NCBI RefSeq assembly: GCF_024626475.1
Contig: NZ_JANKHH010000004.1
Location: 434,001-498,000 of the forward strand
DNA: 64,000 bases
Direction of reading: 5' to 3'
Origin: Parerythrobacter lacustris
Lineage (GTDB): Bacteria > Pseudomonadota > Alphaproteobacteria > Sphingomonadales > Sphingomonadaceae
Shown here in pieces: positions 43,100-51,668 of the stretch; within the stretch, counting starts at the first letter, position 1; each line of letters starts with the position of its first letter. The translations under genes and the position numbers were made by a program. Under the pieces are notes generated by a model. That model did no database searches. It was not told the origin of the DNA and saw only the letters and a list, made by a program, of their open reading frames with translations.

Positions 43100-46000
43100 T
43101 TACTCAACGTCTGGCCGGGCAAAGCTTTCCTCGCCTGTGGACAATCGCGCCTTGGCAGATTCGATCAGCGCCGCCGGAAGCGCGAACAACTCCGGCGTCT
43201 GAGTGTAGAGAACCGCCGCTCGCACCGGCCTGCCGGGATAAATCGCTTCCAGCGCGGCGACATAGGCCGCCATCTGCCGGACCGTGGATTGCGGGATGTC
43301 TTCGAGCGATAACGGCGGGCGACGGGCGGTCTTGAAATCGACCACTCTGACCTCGTCTGCGGTTACCAGCAGGCGGTCGGCGGTTCCGGCAATCACTTGC
43401 CCGTCTACCGTGGCGGCAAGCGGTACTTCCGCCAGCGCATCGGGGCCGAACAGCGCCGCAAATTCCGGGAGTTCGATCACCGCCAAGGCGGAGTCGAGCA
43501 GTTCGTTACGATCCTGGTCCGACAATTCCGGAGCCTGCTTTTCGAGCCAGGATGTGGCGCGCGCCTGCCGGTTCTGTTCGTCGACCATCGGGAGCCGTTC
43601 GAGCAGGGCATGGATCAGCACCCCGCGCCGCGCAGCACTCGCCAGCGCCTCGGGCGGCAGCGGCGGATCGGGGGAGCGGTCCTCGCCTGTTCCCGAGGGC
43701 GCGAGCGGGCGCGGCGGGCGCGGTTCGGGGCCGATAGGTATGCGCGCCCACGCCGGCAATGGTTCGACGGACCTTTCGCGGGTAATCTTATCTGGCTTTT
43801 TTACCAACGGTGATGGGCGCTCGCCCCACTCCCAGCGTGCACCCCAGCGCTCGTCCGCCAGCGCCTCGCCGCCGAACACCGGCAGGAGCCGCGCGAACCA
43901 GCTGTCTTCATGCGGACCTTTGCCTGCCTCCCTCGGGCCGAGCGAGCCGCCGATGAACAGCGCCTCTTCCGCGCGGGTCATTGCAACATAGAGCAGCCGC
44001 CAGTGCTCCTCCAGCTCTGCCGCCGCCGCCGCATCGCGCGCTTCGGCCAGCGGGCCGACCACGCGTTCCTTGCTCAGACCCGGCAGTGGAATCCGGCGCT
44101 CGCCCCCGCCGATCGGCTGTTCGACCAGCCCGAACTCGGGCCGGTCACCCGGTTTGCCCGCCGCATCGGCGAGGATCACGATCGGGGCTTGCAAGCCCTT
44201 CGCGCCATGGACCGTCATCACCCGCACGAGGTCGGAGGCCTGCCCCGCCTCGCGCTTCAGTTCCCCATCTCCGGCATCGAACCACTGGATGAAGCCTTGC
44301 AGGCTGGCGGTGTGCGCCGCGGCATAGGCTTGGGCTGCGTTGAGCAGTTCGTCGATCGGATCGTTGGCCTCGTTCCCCAGCCGTTCGACCAGCTTGCGGC
44401 GGCCGCCCCATGGCCCGACGAGGATCCAGTGCAGCAGGGCCTGCACCGGTTCGTAATCCGCCAGCCGCAACAGATCGCGTAGTCGGTCAGCCGTTTCAGC
44501 AGCACGCGGGGCTTCGCTATTGCGCAGATGGTCCCACAGGCGGATTTTGTCGCCGCGATAGCCGTATTCGAGCAGGTCCTGCTGGCTCCACCCGATCAGC
44601 GGCGAGACGAGCAGATTGGCGAGCGCGAGATCGTCGAGCGGCTGTGCGGCGAAGCGCAGCGCCGCCATCAGGTCCTTGACCGCGAGCGGATTGCCCAGCC
44701 GCAGCCGGTCCACCCCGGCAACCGGCACCCCCACCGCATAGAGCCGCGCGACAATCAGGCTCGCCAGTTCCTTGCGCTTGCGCACCAGGATCATGATATC
44801 GCCCGGCGTCGCATTGCGAGCCGGCACCGGTTTGGCGAGCGGGTAGCCCTCGTCCATCCACTGCTTCACCTGCTGCGCGATCTTGTCCGCCATCGCTCGG
44901 TCGTGCCGGGCGAGCCAATTTTCCTGCTCAGCCTCCTCGCCCTCTTCTGATTCGCCGTCCGAGGTGACATAGTTCCACAGGGTGACCTGGCCGGGGCGCT
45001 CCTCGCCGATATGGTCGGTCGGTTGCTGCTTCAGACCGAGACTGCGCCAACCGAGCGAGCCGATCGCCCTGTCGACGAACTCCAGGACCGGGCTTGCAGT
45101 ACGGAACGACCGGTCCAGCCCGTATTCGCGCAACCGCCGCGCAGGGAGGTTCGCGCGCAATCGCTCGGCGTTGTCCGCCGCCGCGTCCATCGCCAGCCGG
45201 ACCCGCTCCTTCGCCGCTTCGAAATTTTCCGGGCTGGTGCCCTGGAAGCGAAAGATCGCCTGCTTGTAGTCGCCGACAGTGAAGATCGTGCGCAGCTTGT
45301 CGCCGCGTGCGCCCTCGCCGCTGAAAAAATCGTCGATCAGCGCGAAGATGATCTGCCATTGCTCGGCATTGGTGTCCTGCGCCTCGTCGATCAGGATATG
45401 ATCGAACTGCCGGTCGAGCTTGAAGCGAATCCACGCCGCCATGTCCTTGCGTGTGAGCAAGTCGGCGGCTTTGCGGATCTGGTCGTCGAAATCGACGAAC
45501 CCCTCGCGCGCCTTGGCTTCATCCCAACGCAGGGCAAACTTGCGCCCGACCTCCAGGAGCGGCGCGAGCCAGTCGGCGAGCTCGACCAGCGCCCTGAAAT
45601 CGAGTGCCCGTTGGATCGATGCAAGCACCAGTTGCAGCTGGCCCGCATAGCTCGCGTCGCGTTTCGCGACATTGGCCAGCGGTTCTCCGCCCTTGGTCAT
45701 GATCGTGCCGAAGAAGGAGTCGAGCGATACCAGCCGTTCCCCCGGATCGGCAGCGAGCCAATCGTCGATCACCGCGGCGCCCTTCTGCCCGGTGGCGGCG
45801 GACCAGTCGGCGAAGATGTCCCGGCAGCGGCGCAGCGCCACGACATTGAATTCCTCGTCGGTGCAGAAGCGCGCCGCATCTTCCGCCGATGCATCGGATT
45901 CCAGCCCCAGAACTTTGCACATGCGCGACCGCATCGGGGGCTGCCACGAGCCGTCGCCCCACCACAGATGGTTCGCGGCGGCGCACTTCATCAGCCAGCC

Positions 46001-46582
46001 GAGCACCGCATCGGGGCCCTTGTCGATGCTCAGCTGTGCGAGCGCGTCGCGGGTCGCGTGGTCACCTTCGCACTCTGCGTCTTCGAGCATATCGGCCAGC
46101 ACCTGCCGCGAAAGCAGGTCGCGGTCGCGATCCTCCATCGCGCGCGATCCGGGCTGGATATCGGCCTCTTGCGGAAAGGCAGAGAGCAGCCACTGGGCGA
46201 AGGCGTGGATCGTATCGATCCGCAAGCCGCCGCCGGGGCTGTCGAGGACGCTGGCGAACAGCGTGCGTGCGCGGGCGCGCGTTTCGGGCGTGTTGCGCGC
46301 GCCGAGATGATCGAGCTCCTTGCCCAGCCGCGTATCGTCGAGCCGGACCCAGCGGGCGAGCACTTCATTGACGCGCACCGCCATCTCCGCCGCCCCGGAC
46401 TTGGTGAAAGTGAGGCAAAGGATCTGCGCCGGAGCGTTTTCCGGCTGGAGGAGCAGCCGCAGAACCCGGGCGGAGAGCACCTGCGTCTTGCCCGTCCCGG
46501 CCGATGCAGAGAGCCAGACACATTCTTCCGGCTCGACCGCAGCCCGCTGTTCGCCCTGGAGGGGGAAGACCTTGCCGCTCAC
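43100..46582 (-). CDS. addA: AddA, helicase-nuclease subunit of double-strand break repair
   Basis: AddA forms, with AddB, the alphaproteobacterial counterpart of RecBCD. It resects broken ends to load RecA. The 1160-residue protein shows UvrD-type helicase motifs: Walker A SASAGTGKT (residues 26-33), DEAQDTNAEQW, FTVGDYKQAIFRFQG, VMTVHGAKGLQAPIV, and LYVAMTRAEEALFIGG. The C-terminal RecB-like nuclease has VVDFKTARRP. The start is GTG 46582, which overlaps the addB stop (GTGA); the ATG at 46615 lies inside addB. Confidence 0.93.
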   Translation of the reverse strand: MSGKVFPLQGEQRAAVEPEECVWLSASAGTGKTQVLSARVLRLLLQPENAPAQILCLTFTKSGAAEMAVRVNEVLARWVRLDDTRLGKELDHLGARNTPETRARARTLFASVLDSPGGGLRIDTIHAFAQWLLSAFPQEADIQPGSRAMEDRDRDLLSRQVLADMLEDAECEGDHATRDALAQLSIDKGPDAVLGWLMKCAAANHLWWGDGSWQPPMRSRMCKVLGLESDASAEDAARFCTDEEFNVVALRRCRDIFADWSAATGQKGAAVIDDWLAADPGERLVSLDSFFGTIMTKGGEPLANVAKRDASYAGQLQLVLASIQRALDFRALVELADWLAPLLEVGRKFALRWDEAKAREGFVDFDDQIRKAADLLTRKDMAAWIRFKLDRQFDHILIDEAQDTNAEQWQIIFALIDDFFSGEGARGDKLRTIFTVGDYKQAIFRFQGTSPENFEAAKERVRLAMDAAADNAERLRANLPARRLREYGLDRSFRTASPVLEFVDRAIGSLGWRSLGLKQQPTDHIGEERPGQVTLWNYVTSDGESEEGEEAEQENWLARHDRAMADKIAQQVKQWMDEGYPLAKPVPARNATPGDIMILVRKRKELASLIVARLYAVGVPVAGVDRLRLGNPLAVKDLMAALRFAAQPLDDLALANLLVSPLIGWSQQDLLEYGYRGDKIRLWDHLRNSEAPRAAETADRLRDLLRLADYEPVQALLHWILVGPWGGRRKLVERLGNEANDPIDELLNAAQAYAAAHTASLQGFIQWFDAGDGELKREAGQASDLVRVMTVHGAKGLQAPIVILADAAGKPGDRPEFGLVEQPIGGGERRIPLPGLSKERVVGPLAEARDAAAAAELEEHWRLLYVAMTRAEEALFIGGSLGPREAGKGPHEDSWFARLLPVFGGEALADERWGARWEWGERPSPLVKKPDKITRERSVEPLPAWARIPIGPEPRPPRPLAPSGTGEDRSPDPPLPPEALASAARRGVLIHALLERLPMVDEQNRQARATSWLEKQAPELSDQDRNELLDSALAVIELPEFAALFGPDALAEVPLAATVDGQVIAGTADRLLVTADEVRVVDFKTARRPPLSLEDIPQSTVRQMAAYVAALEAIYPGRPVRAAVLYTQTPELFALPAALIESAKARLSTGEESFARPDVE

Positions 46583-49533
46583 GCCGGGTCCCCCGCATCG
46601 ACCCGCGCCTGCCACTCGTCGAGCCGCATGAGCTGGTCGTAGTCATCGTAGCCGGAGTAGTTCGGATTGAGTCTGGCGGTGAAAGGGTGATCGCCCCTGA
46701 TGAATTGCCCGATCGCTTCGGCGAGGAAGTCCTCGGTAAGCGGGAGGAACTCCTCCGGCGGAGTGTCGGCACGATTGAAATCCGTCCTAACCGGACTCGA
46801 CACCTTGCCGAACGACCCGCCGTCCTTTGCCAACGACCAGTATTCGAACCGGAAAGCCTCGCCCGCCACACCTTCGAACCCCCCATCCTCCGCGATCATC
46901 CCGATCAGGCCGAGCTGGAGCGAGAAGCCCTGCGTGACCTGCGTGGCCGTGGGTGCCTTGCCGGTCTTGTAGTCGACGATCGCCAGTCTGCCGTCGGGCA
47001 GCCGGTCGATCCGGTCGGCGCGGCCCTTGATGCGGATTCCGTCCACCAGCATCGACCCCTTCCTTTCGACCGCGACCGGCACGCGTTCCGGCTCCTCGAC
47101 GATGCGCTGCTCCACCCATTCGAGGCCCTTGAGCAGGCGCGGCAGCCACAGCCCCAGCATCAGCGGGTGGGCGTTGTGCTCAGCAAGCACCCGATGTGCC
47201 TGCTCGACCAGCGAACCACCCTGCTTGTGCCAGCGCTCGAGTACCTCGTGGACGACGGTGCCCTGCCACGCGGGCGAAGGCTCGGCGTCGAGCGGATCGA
47301 GCGTTCGCAGCCCGAGGATCGCCTGAGCATAGAACTGGTAAGGATCGCCGCGCAGCCGATCGAGCGCGGTCACCGCGATATCGACCTGGCGCTGCTCTGC
47401 TGAAGGCATCGGCATTGGTCGCGGGTAAGCCCCTGCCCGCTCGGCAAAATCGATCGCCTGTGCCCATTCGACGGCTCGGGTCTCGAGATAGCGGGGGAGC
47501 AGGTCCTCGCCCAGCAGGGCCTTGACCCGGAGCAGGAAGCGCGACGGAATGGCCGGCCCGGAGATGTTGCGCGCCGCGCGGCTCAGCACCACTTCTGGCG
47601 CGCCGAGCACGCCGGCAAGATCATGCGCGGAAAGCCCGATGCGGAAGTCTGCTCCCGGTACGCCGAGCGCCCGCAGCACGCGCGGGGCAAGGATCGGGTC
47701 GACCGCCGGGGTGCCGGGCCAACTGCCTTCATTGAGCCCAGCGCAAATCACGAGCTCCGCCCGGGTCATGCGCGATTCGAGCAGACCATAGATCGCCACG
47801 CGCGGATGGCCGCCATAGGGCGGGCGGACGGCCTGCTGCTCCATCCGCTCGGCCAGCACGGGGTGCAGGTCGCCTGGTGCGAGCTGCGTGCCGGTCTCGC
47901 GCGCCTGTGCCCGCAGTTGCTCGAGGAAAGCCGCCAGCGCCCGGCCGTCCTCGCGCGACCATAGGCCTGCGCCGCAAAGCGCTTCGCCAGTCGCGGCCAG
48001 CAGGTCGATTGCGTCGGCCAGACGGAGACGTTCCGGCAGGGCGAGAAGCGGCGCAAGGGTTGCCTCGACCTCGCCCCACCAATCCACTACGGCAGCTTTG
48101 GCAGCTATTTCGCGCAGCGGTGCGCTGCCCGGTGCGGGTCGCGGCCCGCGCAGCTCGCGCTCGAACGCCCGTACATTCGCCAGCCATTGCCCCCGGCCTG
48201 CATCGGCGCGGACCAGTGGGTGCGCCAGCAGCGCCATAAGCGGTATTGGTGCGAGCCCTTCGCCCATGACCTCTGCCAGCAGTAGCAAGAGGCGCCCCGA
48301 GGGCGTCTGCGACAAGGGTTGCCCGGCGGAGTCGTCGGCCGCTATGTTCCAGCGACGGAGATGGTGAACCACCCGCCGCGCCAGCCCGCGATCGGGGGTG
48401 ACCACCGCGACCCGCCTCTCCGGCACTTCCAGCGCCTGTCTGACCAGCAACGCAATTGCCTGCGCTTCCTCTTCCGGATTGGCACTTTCCATGATCCGCA
48501 CGCCGGTCAGGCGACGCTTGTCGGCGTCCAGATCGACCCAGCTCTGGCTGGCTTCCGGCGGCAGGAACAGATTCGATATCGCATGACTGCGCTCGGGCGG
48601 AGCGGCCCCGAGACCTTTGCGATGCCACGGCTGGACTTCCTCGCGCGCGATGCCCATGCGATTGAGCAGCAGCTTGAGGTGATACTGCGGATGGGTGACC
48701 GCGTCTCCGGCTTCGAACGGCGTGCCCGGCTCGCCCCCCGCACCGCCCAGTTCGTTCCATACCGCCGGGTCCATCGAAAGGTCGAAATCGGGCAGGATCA
48801 CCGCCCCGTTCGGCAGATTGGCGACAACCCGCAGCAGGCGCGCCAGCGCGGGCGAGGCGCTGGTTACCCCGGCGGCGACAACCGGGTACGTGGGCGGTTC
48901 CTCGCGCCATCGTCGAGCCGCGATGTCGAACAGGCGGTTGCGCCGGGTCGCGGAATCGATCTTAGCCATTGCGCCAAGTTCATCGAGCCACAGTTGCTGC
49001 ACGCGCGCGAACAGCCGGAGAGAATCCTGCCAATGCCCCGAAAGGTCGCCGAAAACATCGAGCACTCGCTGCTCGACCAACGCCTCGGGCCGGATGTCCT
49101 CGATCAGCAACCGGTCCATGGTCCGCGCCATGTCGTAGGCCAGCCGCATGACCGCCGCGCCGGGCAGCTTCTTGTCCTGCTCTGCCTCGATGATCTGCGC
49201 CAGCCTCAGCCAGCGATAGGTCGGATCGATCGCCGGTGCGATCTCCCCTGCTCCGAGGGGATCAAGCAGCGGCCCCAGCGTTTCGTCGAGATCGAGATCG
49301 CCGACCACCGCCATCCGTGGCAGCAGCAATCCCTGCCTGCCTTGCGCACCATAGTGGCGGATGAATGCCTCGCTTACCGTGCGCATCGCTCGGCTGGACG
49401 GAAGCAGCAACGTAAGCCGCGCGAGCCCGAGTTCCGCATCTGAGTACCGCGGCACCAGCCCGGCCACCAGCGCATCGGCAAACCCGCGGTGCGCGGCGAT
49501 GGAATAGACGCTAGGGTGCGCGCGCTCAGGCAC
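46579..49533 (-). CDS. addB: AddB, second subunit of double-strand break repair
   Basis: The 984-residue protein has a helicase-like but largely inactive N-terminal part and a C-terminal PD-(D/E)XK nuclease. The motif DRIDRLPDGRLAIVDYKTGK holds the catalytic Asp and Lys, and DPYQFYAQAILGLRTLDPLD precedes it. Alphaproteobacterial AddB lacks the typical Walker A of AddA. The start overlaps the end of the murU gene by 8 bases. Nuclease and helicase are made together with AddA in the next gene. Confidence 0.92.
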   Translation of the reverse strand: MPERAHPSVYSIAAHRGFADALVAGLVPRYSDAELGLARLTLLLPSSRAMRTVSEAFIRHYGAQGRQGLLLPRMAVVGDLDLDETLGPLLDPLGAGEIAPAIDPTYRWLRLAQIIEAEQDKKLPGAAVMRLAYDMARTMDRLLIEDIRPEALVEQRVLDVFGDLSGHWQDSLRLFARVQQLWLDELGAMAKIDSATRRNRLFDIAARRWREEPPTYPVVAAGVTSASPALARLLRVVANLPNGAVILPDFDLSMDPAVWNELGGAGGEPGTPFEAGDAVTHPQYHLKLLLNRMGIAREEVQPWHRKGLGAAPPERSHAISNLFLPPEASQSWVDLDADKRRLTGVRIMESANPEEEAQAIALLVRQALEVPERRVAVVTPDRGLARRVVHHLRRWNIAADDSAGQPLSQTPSGRLLLLLAEVMGEGLAPIPLMALLAHPLVRADAGRGQWLANVRAFERELRGPRPAPGSAPLREIAAKAAVVDWWGEVEATLAPLLALPERLRLADAIDLLAATGEALCGAGLWSREDGRALAAFLEQLRAQARETGTQLAPGDLHPVLAERMEQQAVRPPYGGHPRVAIYGLLESRMTRAELVICAGLNEGSWPGTPAVDPILAPRVLRALGVPGADFRIGLSAHDLAGVLGAPEVVLSRAARNISGPAIPSRFLLRVKALLGEDLLPRYLETRAVEWAQAIDFAERAGAYPRPMPMPSAEQRQVDIAVTALDRLRGDPYQFYAQAILGLRTLDPLDAEPSPAWQGTVVHEVLERWHKQGGSLVEQAHRVLAEHNAHPLMLGLWLPRLLKGLEWVEQRIVEEPERVPVAVERKGSMLVDGIRIKGRADRIDRLPDGRLAIVDYKTGKAPTATQVTQGFSLQLGLIGMIAEDGGFEGVAGEAFRFEYWSLAKDGGSFGKVSSPVRTDFNRADTPPEEFLPLTEDFLAEAIGQFIRGDHPFTARLNPNYSGYDDYDQLMRLDEWQARVDAGDPA

Positions 49534-50242
49534 GCTTCAACGCATCTTCGGTGGGCCCGATGGCCTCGGGCGTGCCGACTTCGAACCACAGGCCGGCAAA
49601 GACCGTCCCGAACAGTCGACCTTCCCCGATCGCGCGATCCCACAGGATGTTGGTCGAAAATGCTCCCTCCGGCGCATCGCGCAGCAGGCGGTGCGATACG
49701 AGCTGAATTCCGCTGAAGATGTAGGGAGCGATCCGGCCCGAGCGGCGGCGGGCGAGCCGCCCGAGCGGATCCATATGGAAATCGCCCTTGCCGTCGAAAT
49801 TCGCCGCGCGCGCATGTGGTACGAGCAGCAGCAGCGCATCCATCTCTTCGGCGCTCCAGCGCCGCGAAAGATCATGGAATGCGTCGCGCGGCCCGTCGAG
49901 CCAGATATTGTCCGAGTTGAGGCAGAAGAAGGGATCTGGCAGTTCGCCCTGCGCCTTGATCATCCCGCCGCCGGTTTCGAGCAGAGCATCTCGCTCGTCG
50001 GAAATCACTACCCGGGGCATCGCCCGGTCAAGCACATGCGCTTCCAGCGCATCGGCAAGGTAGTGGACATTTACCACTGCCCGCGAGACACCCGCTTCCG
50101 CCAGCCGGTCAAGCGCATGATCGATCAGCGGTTTGCCCGCGACCCGCACCAGCGGCTTGGGCTGCGATGCCGTGAGCGGCCGCATCCGCTTGCCCAGCCC
50201 CGCCGCCATCACCATCGCGGTATCCGAAGCGAGTCCGCTCAC
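49526..50242 (-). CDS. murU: MurNAc-alpha-1-phosphate uridylyltransferase
   Basis: MurU makes UDP-MurNAc from MurNAc 1-phosphate in a wall recycling route that bypasses MurA and so can confer fosfomycin tolerance. The 238-residue nucleotidyltransferase starts with VMAAGLGKRMRPLTASQPKP, the sugar-nucleotide pyrophosphorylase signature, followed by NVHYLADAL and CLNSDNIWLDG. The start is GTG 50242, which overlaps the amgK stop (GTGA). Pairing with amgK strongly supports this call over a generic mannose-1-phosphate guanylyltransferase. Confidence 0.87.
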   Translation of the reverse strand: MSGLASDTAMVMAAGLGKRMRPLTASQPKPLVRVAGKPLIDHALDRLAEAGVSRAVVNVHYLADALEAHVLDRAMPRVVISDERDALLETGGGMIKAQGELPDPFFCLNSDNIWLDGPRDAFHDLSRRWSAEEMDALLLLVPHARAANFDGKGDFHMDPLGRLARRRSGRIAPYIFSGIQLVSHRLLRDAPEGAFSTNILWDRAIGEGRLFGTVFAGLWFEVGTPEAIGPTEDALKRA

Positions 50243-51228
50243 TGGAGTTCGCCACCGAGATTGTCGCGGATATGCCGTGGGATGTTCCGCGCGAACCAAT
50301 CGGCGACCGGCGCCAGCGCAGGATGCCTCAGATCGCGCTCCATCGCTTCCCACACACGCGGGATCATCGCGAGATAGCGCTGTTTGCCGTCGCGCCGGGC
50401 GAGGCGAGTGAATATCCCGACGATCTTGGCGTTCCGTTGCGCGCCCAGCCGGGCGTAGTCGGCAAGGAATTCATCGCTCGCCCCGGTCGCTGCGAGGTAA
50501 CGTTCGAGCAACGCGCGCTCGAGTTCGACCGATACATCGCGCCGGGCATCCTGGAGCAGACTGACGAGATCGTAGGCCGGATGGCCGACCAGCGCGTCCT
50601 GAAAATCGATCAGACCCTGCGCGCCGCTACCGTCGCTCGCGGGGGCAAGCAGCATGATATTTTCGGCATGGTAATCGCGCAGCACAGTAACGCCCGGTTC
50701 CTGCCGCGCGAGCATCGGTTGCAGGACTTCGTCCCATGCCGCGAAGTAGTCTGCCTCGTCGACCTCCAGCCCCATATGCGGGCAATACCATTCGGTCAGC
50801 AATCCGGCCTCGCGCTGGTATACTGCCATATCGTAGCGATCGAACGGCCCCGGTGCCTGGCCGTGCAGGCGCACGAGCGCATCGACCGCTGCCGAATAGG
50901 CTCCGCGCTCCCCGCCCGGGTTTTCATCGAGCCAGTCGCGCATCCGGTCGTCGCCGAAATCCTCGGTCAGCACCCAGCCATCGTCCGGCGCGGCGGCGTA
51001 GATTTCCGGCGCACGCTGTCCGGCTTCGGACAGCCAGCGCGCCACGTGGAGGAACGGTGCAGGATCCTCCTCTGGCGGCGGTGCGTGCATCAGCATCGCG
51101 GGTTTGCCGCCCCGATGGACGCGGAAATAGCGCCGGAACGAGGCATCCCCCGGTATGGGGAGCACCTCCGCCCCGCCCCAGCCGGCGGAGTTCAGGAAGG
51201 AATCGAGGCCGTCGGGCAAATCGCTCAT
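50239..51228 (-). CDS. amgK: Anomeric MurNAc/GlcNAc kinase
   Basis: AmgK phosphorylates free MurNAc and GlcNAc at C1 and feeds MurU. The 329-residue protein has the aminoglycoside-phosphotransferase fold: an N-lobe (PGDASFRRYFRV), the catalytic loop DYHAENIML, and LIDFQDALVGHPAYDLVSLL. ATG 51228 overlaps the tsaE stop (ATGA), and its own stop overlaps murU. The two genes together define the recycling pathway; no other recycling gene is in the window. Confidence 0.88.
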   Translation of the reverse strand: MSDLPDGLDSFLNSAGWGGAEVLPIPGDASFRRYFRVHRGGKPAMLMHAPPPEEDPAPFLHVARWLSEAGQRAPEIYAAAPDDGWVLTEDFGDDRMRDWLDENPGGERGAYSAAVDALVRLHGQAPGPFDRYDMAVYQREAGLLTEWYCPHMGLEVDEADYFAAWDEVLQPMLARQEPGVTVLRDYHAENIMLLAPASDGSGAQGLIDFQDALVGHPAYDLVSLLQDARRDVSVELERALLERYLAATGASDEFLADYARLGAQRNAKIVGIFTRLARRDGKQRYLAMIPRVWEAMERDLRHPALAPVADWFARNIPRHIRDNLGGELQ

Positions 51229-51668
51229 CGCCAGCGCGTTAGCCAATCCGACCCCGGCTCGACAATCGCAATCCGTCCCGCACCCGAAACTTCAAGCCGG
51301 ATGGCGAGGCACCCTGGCTCATGCGCGAAGCCGCCGGCATTCTGTGGCCACTCTGCCAGCAATGCCGCGCCATCGCGGTAGTCGTCGAGACCGATCTCAC
51401 CCGCTTCGGCTGGCGTCTCGAGCCGATAGAAGTCGGCATGGACCACGGGCAAGCGCACGGCAGGCGGGTCGTAGGTTTCGACGATGGTGAAAGTTGGCGA
51501 TGGTACTTCGCCAGCATAACCCAGCGCCGTCAGGATTGCCCGGGCCAGCGTCGTCTTGCCCGCGCCCAGGCCGCCCGACAGCGAGACGACATCGCCCGGA
51601 CGCAACTGCGCGGCGATCCTTTCGCCCAATGCGTCCATCGCCGCGAGGTCGGGCAAGTTGATCCTCAC
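51225..51668 (-). CDS. tsaE: tRNA t6A biosynthesis ATPase TsaE
   Basis: TsaE is the ATPase that supports threonylcarbamoyl-adenosine formation at position 37 of tRNAs together with TsaB and TsaD. The 147-residue protein has the Walker A motif SGGLGAGKTTLARAI (residues about 31-44) and SPTFTIVETY, then HADFYRLE. The start is GTG 51668 and overlaps the divL stop (GTGA). tsaB and tsaD are not in the window. Confidence 0.93.
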   Translation of the reverse strand: MRINLPDLAAMDALGERIAAQLRPGDVVSLSGGLGAGKTTLARAILTALGYAGEVPSPTFTIVETYDPPAVRLPVVHADFYRLETPAEAGEIGLDDYRDGAALLAEWPQNAGGFAHEPGCLAIRLEVSGAGRIAIVEPGSDWLTRWR

